A stretch of DNA of 64,000 nucleotides from Amoebophrya sp. A120 (lineage: Eukaryota; Sar; Dinophyceae; Syndiniales; Amoebophryaceae), in assembly GCA_905178155.1 (NCBI GenBank), contig CAJINV010000005.1, forward strand, positions 6,125,207 to 6,189,206. Reading direction: 5' to 3'. The notes beneath the pieces are model-generated. The model saw only the letters and a program-made list of their open reading frames with translations. It was not told the origin of the DNA and did not search any database. Shown here piece by piece: positions 31,901 through 45,000 of the stretch (position 1 is the stretch's first letter; each line of letters begins with the position of its first letter). The translations under genes were made by a program, and so were the position numbers.

Positions 31901-34900
31901 TGTGATCTCTTATCCCACGAAAAAAGTGTTACAGTTACACATTTGTTGTAATTTCAGCATCACAAACTTGCTTTGCATGACAGAGGAAACTTGCAATGCA
32001 AAGATCATAAGGGAAAACACGAAGGAAACGAGTCTCCAAAGCATTTCCTGCATGACAAAGGTTGTCTATGTTGCCGGTCGTGCAACACAATGTGTAACTG
32101 TAACACTTTTTTCTTTGCATATCTCTTCCAAGTTGCACAGTCTTCTGTTTCCCAAATTGTGGCAAATCTCTATCCTGAGTAAAAACGTACCCACACCAGA
32201 GTTGTAATGCAGATTTGCAAAGACAGGAAGACTTGTAATGCGCATCACCATGAGAGCCATTTCGAGTCGTGTTTTGGAATTTGTGATGCTGTGAACAGGA
32301 TGAGCCGATGAATCTGTGATGCGGCTGCACTTGCTAACCTGCACTACACTGCAGAGTGCAACTTGTCATGCGTGACTCACAAAACTCCTAGGTTTGTGTT
32401 GCAAAATCCCCATCCTGACTCTGGTGTGGGTACGTTTTTACTCAGGATAATCTCCACCGCTTCCTCGAAGCTTACCGCTGCGTCCGCTTTCGTGCAGCTG
32501 TTGGCCGGGGTGACACAATCAACATTGACAGAAGTGTATGCACTGCAAAAGCATCGCACTCGTACTAGTATTGCAATACAAATTAGCTCAGCATCTGCAT
32601 CACAAATGAAGAAAGTTCTCATGCTTATGTTGCATAACTGCGATAATTTGTAAGTACGAGTTTTAGAAGTACTTTTGCACAGGATAAAGTGGTGGAAACG
32701 ACCGGATCGCCGTTATCGTCTAGTTCTCCGGTCTCGGTCTCGGTGGTAAACGTTTTGCTAAACGCTGTTCGAAACGAGTCTGTCACGGAATCTTCCTCCC
32801 CACAGCACCTGACCGCGAACCGACCGGTTTGCTTGTCTATTGCCGTCGGTGTGAAATCCGCGTTGCAGGTGTTGGTTAAGGCGTTCCCGGTGTCCAAGTC
32901 CACCCCCGGGCTGGCTGCGCCCCGAATGACGAAGGCCGAATGGGAGTAGGGAAGAATATGGGGGCGCCAGGATTGAAATCGACAAAGTTGAAATAATTCG
33001 TGACGCATAAAACGGATCCCAGTTGGTGCCTTCTTTTCCAGCGGCGCATGACAAATTTGGGTAGAGCCTGTAATGCTGTTTGGGTAAGGAAGACGCCTTT
33101 TGTCATGCTACTTCAGCAGCTCTTTTTTCTACCCCTCAACAGGCTTACAATCTGCCTCCCTTGCCTACTCTGCAAGACAGGCATTTTGCGGGTTGCATTT
33201 TATGCATCACAAAGAACTATTTCAACTTTGACGATTTCAATCCTGACGCGTCCATACAGAATTCTTTCCTCGTAAATGGGCAAGTGCTTGTACTCGATGC
33301 AGCACGTTTTCAAGTCCAGGTAGCTACACTTTCTGTCCACGCAATAATCCAGAATCGACTCCGAACTGATCGACAGCTGGTACGCGTGGGAGATTGCCCC
33401 CGCCCCCGGGTTGATGGCCGTTCTCTCGCAGCCAAAATCGTTCGCGGTCTTCCCCACCTGGTAATATTCATCAAAATACGCGGAGTGTAGAATCCCATAC
33501 GGGTCTGGCGTATAGCTTTCCCAATCCGGGCAGACCCCGCGTCTCTCGCAACACTGCTTTTCATTCAGCACGTTGTCGCAATTCCGAGAAAAACACAAAT
33601 TGTCGCCGAATTTGTAGCCCTCGGGGTTTTCGAACTGATGAATCAAGGTCTCGTGTCCCGGGTGTGGGTCTGGCACTTCGATTTCGGTTTGCCCGTGCCC
33701 GATGAAGCCAGAGGGAATTTTTTGCAAGTTTAACAGCTGCAAATGCGTTTTGTTCAAGATCTCATCCCTTGTCTGTTCGAAGTCGGAGAAGAGGTGTAGG
33801 GTGACTTTCGTGTTGTCATTCGCATCGCCCACCGCCCCATACGCGGTTGTCGCAGACCGGTGCACGGGAATGACTGTTTTCCCGCTGTTTTCCGGTAATG
33901 ATTGACTATAAGCCGTCACGACGGATCTATTCGCCACGTACTGGTCAATCTCGATATCCCGCGGCTGACACTGGAAGCTCTTCAGATCGTCGATCACATC
34001 CTCCCCGAAGAAACCGATATCGCAGGTCGGGTAATCGCAGCATTCTTTTGTACCTTCCTCGAAAGGGAAATACGGGGGAAACCCGGAACTCGCCGGCACA
34101 GAGGTCGAATTCGATAACGGCCGGCCAAACCCCCGGTCGGCGCAATATTCGTCGGCCCTAGTGGTTCCGGAGCCATCGCCCAGCGGATCCGTGTCCGCAA
34201 AAGGGTACCGGTGCGCCGTTGTGGCGTCGACGGGCACATCGGTCCCGACAAATTGGAAGTCGGTTCCGAGCCCCATGTCTTGAATCGATCCACTTGCTTC
34301 TTGGAATAAATCCCCACTGTAATTGATGTCCCCGTAAATCGTAGTTTCCTTCTTCCCGTCATACAGAATATAACAGTGCATAACTCCCCCTCTCCTTCAT
34401 TTGTGATGCAAAATACCCAATCCGCCCTTTGCCTCTTGGCACATTTTGCATGACAAGTTCTGGTAGCCGAAATAGCACTTTAATCCAGTGCAAATTTGTC
34501 ATGCAAAACCGGCATTCTTGCCGATGCTTGTATTGCCGTTCACGCAATACAAATGAGGGGGAGGGGGGGTTGTGCACTGTCATACAGAAACACCCCGCCG
34601 CACTTGTCCCGCGTTGTGTAGGAGAAATCTCCCTGGTAGCAGCTATCCTGTGCAAAAGTATCGTACTCGTAGTGATTGCAGTCATGCATTACAGATCTCC
34701 TTCCCAAGGCAAATCAGCATGACAATTTCCACTTGTCATGCTGAGCGAACTTGTATTGCAATTACTACTAGTATGATACTTTTGCAGTTCATAGCAGCAA
34801 TTCTCCGCTGGTAAAGGCTCGTGCGGTTCGGGGGCTGAATCGTAGTGCGGGTAGGTTTTCCAACTCGGATTCCGCTCCGACGCATACAAAGGTTCGCCAT

Positions 34901-37900
34901 AACCCTTCGAGCTACAGGAGTCTTATCCTGTGCAAAAGTATCGCACTCGTAGTGATCGCAGTCATGCATTACAAATCTCGATCCCAAGGCAAAACAGCAT
35001 GACAAACTCCATTTCTCATGCTGAGTGAATTTGTCATGCGATTTCTACTAGTACGATACTTTTGCAATGCATAAATCTTTGTGGGTGTCCAAATGTTCGA
35101 AGCAGTTGTCCACACACCCACTGTTCACGATCGTCTGACCATGAGCAGGACACGTGAACACCGGCGACCCGTAGAATCCATCCGCACAGCGGCCCCAGGG
35201 ACTTGCCAAAGTGGACACGTCGATGGGGTTGCTCGGACCGCCCTTTCCAGACCCGTCGTTGATGTCGATTGGGTAGAGTTCCAGAGACGTCAGCGCCGCC
35301 TCCCAATCGAAAGCCGGCTCACTCGAGGACATCCCGGTACCGGTCACATGCATGAAGTAGGGGTAAGACAAGACCACGGCACTCCTCGGCGCCGCTGCGT
35401 GGCCGAGGTCCGGCGGCCGGCGGCAGCCCTTGATACAGCACGTGTTTTGGCAGGATTCGATGGAAAATTCCTGATCATTTTCCACGGCGGCGTTCATATT
35501 GTCCGCATTCGTGGATATCGGCTGTACATCGAACCCACACAGGTTTTGCGTCGGGCTCGGAGTGATCAAATCTTGGAACCAAACCCCCAACGGGTCGTCC
35601 TTCGGCTCTCGGTAGTGGCACTTCGCGAAGGTGTTAAACCCGGCTGGGGTTCCACTCGGCTTCTCGGCGACGAAATCGTCGGCGTCACATATCCTGTGCA
35701 AAAGTATCGCGCTTCTAGGAATAATTGCACTATATGTTATGCATCTACTTTCTCAAGGGAAGTCAGCATTACAAATTTCATTTCTAATGCTGGGCTAATT
35801 TGTAATGCAGTTTATACTACGCACGATACTTTTGCATTGCATATCGCAGTGGGCCCAGCAAAACCGTTCCTTGTTCCCCTCCTCGTCTTTTAACTTGTAA
35901 TTCCCATTGGTACAGATTTTACACGACTGGCGAAACGGGATTCCCATCAAATTGCACCGGTCTTGGTCCACTTCCCCTAAGATTTCATTGTTGTTGTTCG
36001 CGGTATTGTGCGAGGGGTCTTTGGTCAGCGTGCAGTAGCAGGTTGGTTCACACCCCCGCAACAGCACCTGCTGGTTCGAGCCCGGGCAGCGCAATTCCGG
36101 TTTCTCCCCCTGAACCACTTCGTGGTACCCAACCGCGCATTTCAAATTCTGATGCATCGCCCAGGTGGACATGCCCGGATAGGCGTCGTCGGTGTTTATT
36201 TCCGACAAAAGCGGGTGCCAATGGAAGGTCGCCGGATCCCCGGGGGTGTATATCGCGCGAAAAAAGTGTTACAGTATACACATTTGTTATCAACTGAGCA
36301 ACACAAATTTCTCTGCATGAGAGAGAAAACTCGCAATGCAGAAATCCTACAGGAAAACACCTATGAAAGGAGGCTCCTACGTACGCATATCCGGCATGAC
36401 AGAGCTTGTCTGTCTTGCTTGGCCTGCAACACAATGTGTAACTGTAACACTTTTTTCTCAGGATAGTGTACGTGCCGGAAACACTCGTCGCGTCCACCTC
36501 ATACCCCACTCCGTCGTTGTCCCGCCAGTCTCCCGTATACCCAGGTTTGTGGCAGGCGGCAACGCAGCAACTGTCCTCGCAGTTTTGGTCGTCGTAAAGG
36601 TGTCTCGTGCAGTACGTGTATCGAATGCAAACCTGTCTGGGTGGTCTGGAAACTTGTGATGCTGGACTGCGGATGATGAAAACACACTACACTTCCAAAT
36701 GCAGCCAAGCATGACAAGTTTGCAGGACGCTTTCTCATATGCATTCCGCATGAGAAACTCCGTTTTTGTAATACAAAAGAGGCTGCGTCGACTTTATTTG
36801 TTGGTCATGCAACACAGATTTCACCGGGATGTAAGCGCAGCATTACAAGTTCCAACTTTCCAGACCCAGGAGACATCTTTGCAGTGGATAACGTGACCGC
36901 CGGCTTCAACGTGTGGTACCAGGCTTGCTCGGGCGTTTGCGGCCTGGTCGCACACGTGATGGAGGTGCACGCCGGCCAGCAGCGAGTTTCTTTCGCGTGG
37001 AAGGGCGCAATCGTGCTGGCGATGGTGTTGGAGCTCGGATTGGGGCCGTAGTCGGTGTCATGCCGCAGCTTGTACTTCTGCGGGTCGCTGCAGCTATCAC
37101 AGTGCTGCCGCGTTGGCCCGGGGCACTGGCCCGGGGTGTGGTCCGGCGTACCGACCACCACCTCGTTGTCCTTCACCGCACCTGTCCCCGGCTCCATCTG
37201 ATCCGTGGTGCACCAACAGGTGGGGAGACAGTGATTCAACTTCACCTCTTCCCCCGGCCCGTCACACCGCAGCGTCGCCTGAAACTGTAAGCTCGCCACC
37301 GCTATCAAATGTAAAAATGTCTGGGTCTGGAAGATTCTGAGACTTGTCATGCAAGTTTTGCATGAGCCATGATGTCTGTGATGCATGCCCTAGCATCAGA
37401 GATTTTTTGAGACCTTCTTGATGCCTATTCCGCATGACAAATGCCCTCTTCCCGTAGCAAAAATTATACTCCCTTTGCTGCTCATGCAACACAAATTTTT
37501 TAGACATCCAAATGCAGCATCAGAAGTTGCATTCTTCCAGACCCAGACATTTTTGCATTTGATACCCGCGAACTTGTGCGCCGAACCACTGTAGCCCGGC
37601 GTTAAGTTTGAGTGGTAATTCACCGCGCACTGGAACGACGCGTGCTGAAACTCCGCACCCGGGGCGGTGCCCGAAGGGATTGTTGACAGAGGAGGGTGGA
37701 GTTCCGGATGGGTCAAAGCCTGGTCCCAGGGGTCGATATCATAGCCCGTTTGGTCCACGGGCTCCCTGCACCCCATGACGCAACAGTTGTTGTGTTGCTT
37801 GCATGTCCAGACCGTGTTCCTGCGCTCGTTGCACCAGACCTGGTTCGTGTTGCTGTTCGGGGGGGTTTGGAGTTTCCGCTGGTGCCAGGCGGGCTTTTTG

Positions 37901-40900
37901 ACACCACTCACCTGCGTATCCACCTGCTGCGACCAGTGGCAGTTGATGTAGCTCCTTATGCATTGCAAAAGCATCGTAGTCGTACTAGTTGTATAAATTG
38001 CATTACAAATTTCCTCAGCATGAGAAATGAAATTTGTAGTGCGGATTTACCTTGAGAAAAAGATTTGTAATGCATGATTGCAATACGAGTACGATACTTT
38101 TGCACAGGATACTGCAGGTCGCCCAACAGATGTGCTGCTCGTAGTACAACCCATCCCCGTACGTCGTGCCGTCGCCCCACTGAAAGCCCAGATCGGCCTC
38201 GCTCATGGCCGGATTGGACGTGGTGCCGTACTCGTTTTTGTCGCTCACCCGCACATCGTACTGCTTGTCATTGGGATCCGTATTGTCGGAACAACTTTGA
38301 CACCGCTCCGCGTGCGGCGCTGGGCACCCCGTGTTGGTCGCCGTACCATGCACGCAGTCGCAGATCGGCGCGCAGCCCCGGTGTTGCACTTCCGCGGCGG
38401 AAGTGGTACATTTGAACTCCGCAGTGCCGTGGTAATCCGCCGCATTACATTATCATTTGTAAAAACGTCTCCACCCCAGAGCTGTCATGCAGATTCGCAA
38501 TGACTGGAACATTTGTGATGCGCATCTCCATGAGAGGCATTTCTAGTCGTGTTTCGGAATTTGTAATGCTGTAACCAGAATGGGCAGATGGATTTGCGAT
38601 GCGTTTGTCCTTGCTAATCTGCACTACACTACAGACTACAGCTTGTGATGCGTGAGCCCCAAAACTTCTAGGTTTGTGTTGCAAAGTCCCCATCTTGACT
38701 CTGGGGTGGGGGCATTTTTCATTGTAATATGCATTGGAACAGATTCACATCCGGCGACATATCCGCCCGGACCCAGTCGTTGTCACTTCTCGGATACAAA
38801 CCCGTATTGCTCGTGTAGTCGTACCACGTCAAAGCCGCGTTCCAATCCGGCACCGTGTAGGTCTGGAAGGCTTTATGATCCACCGGTGGGACGCACACGT
38901 GGACGCAGCACGTGTCTCGATCTTGACTGTAATCGCAGGCGTGGTCGCGACACTGCGTATTCGCGTGGTCGATGATTTGCGTGTAGTTAGTCGCTGCAGG
39001 ATTGCAATCGAGATGCGTGCATTTTTGTGCGCAACAGGTTTTGAAGTCTTGTTGAAAGTTATTCATGTTTGCGATGGTCTGGCACCGGTTCTCTTCGCAG
39101 TAGAGGTTGTCGTTTAGCGCTTTGGTTCTTACAAAATAGCCCGGGATTCCGTTAATCAGAGCGGTTTCACACATGGTTTTCGCATTATCGCAAGAAAAAA
39201 CGGCTTCACTGTAAACTTGTGATGCACAGAATGGAACAAAGATCATGCATTTGTCTTGCTACACATGCAAGACATAGGCTTTTTACCTCTGTTGTCCATT
39301 AGGAACCTCGCATGACAAGTTTTCTTTGCCATGTGTAACGAACTTGTGATGCAAAACTGGCAAAATCGATCCTTTACAATTACAGTGAAACTGTTTTTTC
39401 TTTCGATACGCATTATCCGACGAGCAATACTCCCGGCAGCCAGTCGGATCCAAGCGGACGACTTCACTAGTGACGTTGCAAAGGAATTTCGGCCCCTCGG
39501 ATCCGGGGTTGCTGATGGTGCTCCGATCGAAAAACCCGCTGGCGCACGTCAGTTGCGGGTGCGCCTTCCAGTTCGTGGCCGTGTCGTCGGGGTAGGAACT
39601 AACGGTGGGAAACTGACCGCCTTCTGATAGTAGAATCTGCTGCCAGTTTATCACAAGAAAAAAGTGTTACAGTTACACATTTGTTGGAGTTTCTGCATCA
39701 CAAATTTTCTGGCAGAGAGAAAACTTGTATATGCAAAGATCATAAGGGAAAATACGTACGAAATCGAAACGAGGCTCGCAAGCATTTCCTGCATGACATA
39801 ACGTTGTGTGTCTGTCTTGCGGCTCCTGCAACACAATGTGTAACTGTAACACTTTATTTTTCTTGCGATACAGTCTGCCACACCGGGCGCCAGGGAGTAC
39901 CCGTAGATTTGCGCCGGCGTGTATCAACAGCGAAAATCCCCCCTCCCTATATCAAAGCGGAAATTTGTGATGCGGGACCTCTGTACACAAATCAGGTTTG
40001 TCTTGCAGTAGAGGACTGCAGACCCAGTATATCAAGCCTGAGTGAGAGAGGTTCTGGCCTAGGTGGCACGCAGCACGACAAAAGTCCGCGCTGTAGGCCC
40101 GTCAGCATCACAAACCGCCGGCACAAAAATGCGGGGGGCCTTCTGGGTTTGCCTTCATGCAAGACAGACACGAGGCGTGACTACAAATCAGCATCACAAA
40201 TTTCCGAAAACTATAATACCTTTTTAAGTAGTATGGGGAGCGGAGATTTTTCCTCGCGATACCGTGTCCGGCGGTCGGCAACCGGGGATGCAGCAGCTGT
40301 CCTCGCAGTTCTGGCGGTCCCAGCGTTGCTCCGTGCAGTAGGTGATAGTCGGATTTTTCTTTGTAAAGTACCAGGCGCCGCCTTTTATGGTCGTCGCACC
40401 ATTGGTCGTGTCTTGTGTCCTGTCCTGCGCCGGGCAGGAGAACCCGGAGCAGCTGGCCCAGCACCGCCGCTCGCCGACCGCCGCGTACGCACCGCCCCAC
40501 TCGTGATTGGGGTACAGATTCTGCGGGTCATTGTCTGCGCGGAGCTTGTATTTTACCGGCATTTATCAAAATGAAAAATCCCCCCACCCCATACTCAAAC
40601 TAGAGATTTGTGATGCAGATTTGTGGCCACAAATCAGCTCTGTCATGCTAGAAGGCAAAAGATGCGGACTGTAGTGCTACCTAGCGTGGGAAAGTATTGC
40701 ATCTCCAGCATGACACGAGGCAACTGGAAGTGGGAAACCGCATGACAAATTGCCTGCAATTCAGGCCACAACTGCGTCTCTTGGCCTTCTAGCAATACAA
40801 GTCGATTTGTGTACTCAAATACAGCATCACAAATTTCGTTTCCGATATGGGGAGGGGGGATTTTTCTTTTTGATAGCATCCCGACGACATTCATGTCCGA

Positions 40901-41962
40901 GCAGTCGTGACAAAATTGCTTCGTGGGCCCGGATATGGCCTGCAAAAAAGTATCGCACTCGTAGCAATCGCAGTCATGCATTACAAATCTCCATCCCAAG
41001 GCAAATCAGCATGACAAATTCCGTTTCTCGTCATGCTCAGCAAATTTGTCATGCGATTCATACTAGTACGATGCTTTTGCACAGGATACCGGGGCAGTAC
41101 TCGCCCAACTGTAAAGTCGATCCCGCGGGCGTCAAAATCGGCGTGTGCTCAGACAACCCCATAATCTGATTCTGGTCCGCGTTGGGGGAAGTGTCGCGGT
41201 CGAAGGTGCAAAAACAGGTCGGAATACAGGTTGTTTTCGTTACTTCCTGCCCACTACCTTCGCACTTTAATTTGACGGCATTCAGCACCTGCGCGGGGGT
41301 TTTGAAGTGGCGGGTGGCGTAATCAGCGGTCGTTGGATCGTGTACGGGGTCGATTTCGGGGCTCTGGGAATGGTAGTGGTATCAACTGCAAAGGTGTCTG
41401 GGTCTGGAAGAGTTGGGGCTTGTCATGCACATTTTGCATGACCCGTGAGGTCTGTGATGCTGGTGCTAGCATCACAGATTTTTTGAGCCCCTCTTGATGC
41501 TAATTACGCATGAAAAATGCCCTCTCTGTGTGCCAAGAGCTGACTCCTCTTGCTGCTCATGCAACACAGACATTCTTACAATCCGCAGACAGCATTACAA
41601 GTTCCACTCTTCCAGACCCAGACATTCTTGCAGTTCATAAGTGGTCCGCACACACGAAGCCACTCTCCGTGTGCCAGTCCGCGTTTGCGCCTGGGGATTT
41701 TTTACGAAAGTTCTCATATGTAGTATATCACCTCCCATAGTACCAGCACGACAGCACAAAGAGGAAACCATACTCATCATCATTCACCATCATCGCCTAT
41801 CGTCATCGAATCAAAAACAAGAAATTTCCAAACTAAGAAAACAGTCAACAGGAGAATTATCCATGCACAGGAATACAAAGCATCATCTGGAAGGGAACAT
41901 TAGTGCTCATCATGCAAAAACATGCATACTCCTCGTGATAGTGGCAAAAAGAAAAATCATAT

Positions 41963-42001
<39 letters not shown>

Positions 42002-45000
42002 TTGTAATTCCAAAAGAGAGGGAGAGGTCATCTAGTACTGCTACTACGTGGCCGTGGTCTACTATGCATGCATAGAATCATGATACTGCAGAAGAAAAAT
42101 TCGCGGAAGTTGTTCGAAGCCAGCATGCATGTGCAAAAAAGAAAGTGCTGTATTCGACGTTGTATTGCTTCATCTATACACAAGTTGTAGCTGTGCTACT
42201 GTGAGGTCATAATCACCAGAATCAGCCGGTGGAGGTAGACGTCGCTGCGCATTTCAGAATCTTCTGATCATGCAAAGAAGTCGACCACGACCATCATGCA
42301 AAAGGGCGCTAAGGCTAATCGCATTTTTGGCATTCACAATCATAGTACTTACTTCTAAAAGGACCTGCGCAAGAACAATCAACATGTACATTCATCTTGA
42401 TGGAAAAAAAAAACTACTGCTACCACTATTAAACTGCTAGCACTACTAGGAAGAGAAATCAGGTTTAGTAGTTCTATAGAAGGACGAGAGCTCGGCGGTG
42501 GAGCAGTTCGGTCGCGATGTAATTCTTCCTTGAAGATCTCCTGTCGACGGTCGCCCGTGAGTAATCTTCTCGTCCTCTTCCAGCGCAAGGACCTCGCCCG
42601 CCACACTAGGCAGCACTACTAGCTGCCTCCTGCTGGTGTCATAAAATAAACGACCCGTTTTTCTCCCGCGCGGAGAAATTTTGGCGCAAGTTTTTGCCGT
42701 TCTTCTCCTCGTTCATCCCGCCGAGCGGGGCAGCTAAAAACAACTACTCGTTGTAGGTGAGGCAGTTCCGGGCCGTGTCGCCCTGCAGCACGACATGGCT
42801 CGACGTACAGAAAAACGAATCTCATCGTCATTCCGAGGTGGTCGTCTCACGGTGTCGTTGCGCGGCCTCCTCGAGTCATCACGCAGCTGGAATGTGTTTA
42901 CTTATTTCTCTTCGCCTTCCGCAAACGAAAACGAAGGCCTGCCCCTGATGTGCCACATATCGGACAGCTTTTCACCACGTTGCCGTTGCGAAATTTCGAT
43001 CGTATAGCCGGGTCAAGAAATGTTCTTGGAGGAACCATCATCGAGCTGCCCTGCCGTCCGTCGCTATCAATTGGTCCTGCTCGGGGACCTCGCCGTCGGT
43101 TATTTCGGTTTCGAAACAAGGAGCCGATCTTTAACTTTATCCCAGAAAAGAAAACCGCGCCCCCGCCGAGCTCTTCACGACCTGTATTGATAATACTGAA
43201 CCTGATTTCTCAGCATCTAAGTAAAAATGTTGTCGTGCCTCTAACCTAAAACTAGTACAAGAACTTTGTCTCGACTTAGATAGAAGACAAGCTGCAGGTA
43301 GCCGGCGCCCACGGTCGTTTTGGAACTTCTATATAGGCTGAGCCACAGAAAAAGCTGCAGCTGAATCACGGCGGAGATTTCTTCGTCCGGATAGAAGTCG
43401 ACACGAAACGCTTTTTATTCGGCGAAGAGGGCAGCACAAGGCTGTTCTTGGACTTACTCTACAGGTCCTTTCATGTCGGCCACCCAGCAGGTAAGAAGTA
43501 CTCCAAGTGGGTGCTCAGTGCTCGTCGCAATCCACCGCCGTGATTCTTGCAATTCGCAGTTCCAGACCTTGGGCGTGGCTACCTGCTAGTTCAGCTACGG
43601 AGGACAACATTTCTAAAAAAGTGCGACAATCGGAAGAATGGCCTGATCCTGTGATTTTAACCTGCTGAAGCGAATAAATACGGATTAGAACTTCTACAAC
43701 GCGCAAGAAAGGGACCTTTTGATTGCAAATAGGCTAGGCGGCAGAGATCGATACCTGCTACTTGTAGATGAGTAAACGTGACGGTGACAGCAATTTTTCT
43801 ACAAATTCAAATGGTAAAAACGAAGAGAATATTATCAATCATACCTCCGGGCACCGGATACAGCTCCCTTTTCGTCAGCGCTGTCTCCCAATCAATCCCG
43901 TACCAAACTCTTTCAGCGCTCTTCGGCTCTGCGCAGCCTAATTTACAGCAGTTCATCTCTTCCCGACAGACGTCCTCTGTTTCCCGCACGTTGTTGCAAA
44001 ACTCGACGGTCGGGTAATTCAAAAGCTCCGCCTTGTCGAAGGGCATTGGCAGCCCGGTCGTCGGACTCGTCAAGTTCACCCGCCGTTGGTACCAGGGGTT
44101 GGTTGTCGCACTCCCCGGGTTGGAGAAGTCTTGGTAGTGACACGAGATGTAGGAGCATTTGCTCCAACAGAGAATCTGTTCGTACTTTTGCGCCCCGGTG
44201 AGCGACCACTGGTAGGACGACGGTGGCTGCGCGGAGGCCGGCTGATACCTTACCCCATACTGGTTCGGCTCGTAGCAACTATCACACCGTTGCGCGTGGG
44301 GCGCGGGGCAATCCGTATTCGTTTTACTTCCGTGGGTGCAAGCACAAACGGGGGAACAGCCTTCGTGTTGAATCACCTGCCCGCCAGCCTTGCACTTGAA
44401 CCTCGCGGTACCGTGGTAGTCGTGGGAATTGCAACTATAGTACTTCTGGTTCGTCGCGGGATCCACCGCGGATACAGTCCACGCCGCCGCATTTCCCGCC
44501 GGGTAAAGTCCGGTGCTCGTACTATAGTCGTACCAGGTGAGCGCTTTGTTCCAATCGGGGACAATATCAAGTGCAAAAATGTCTGGGTCTGGAAGAATGC
44601 ACGTTTGTCATGCTTGTCTGGCATGACTCTTAAATCTGTCATGCACGTTACCCAAGAGCTCCACTTTTCTGTGGTGCAGAAACGCAGTTTGTCATGCAGA
44701 ATAGGTAACACCTAGAAGCTCAGAAACTTGTCATGCTGAGCCAGCATTTGTGGCCCCATCATGAGACACCACCCAGCATCACAAGTTTCCAGACCCAGAC
44801 ATTTTTACATTTGATACACGAAGTAGGTATTCAAGGAAATCGCATCCGTTGGCTTGTCGCAAGTATCCGCGCAGCAGGCGATGTGGTCGGTGACGTAGTC
44901 GCATTCGTAGCCCGCGCACTGAATGAGGGAGGAATCCACTTTCCTTAAAAAGCTCGTCGTCAGCGGGTTGCAGTTCAGCGCGCTGCACATCTGGGCGCAA

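Noticed and set aside
41966-42000. Poly-His reading frame from the CAT microsatellite
   Set aside because: It is low-complexity only and inside an intron-like insertion, with no conserved sequence around it.
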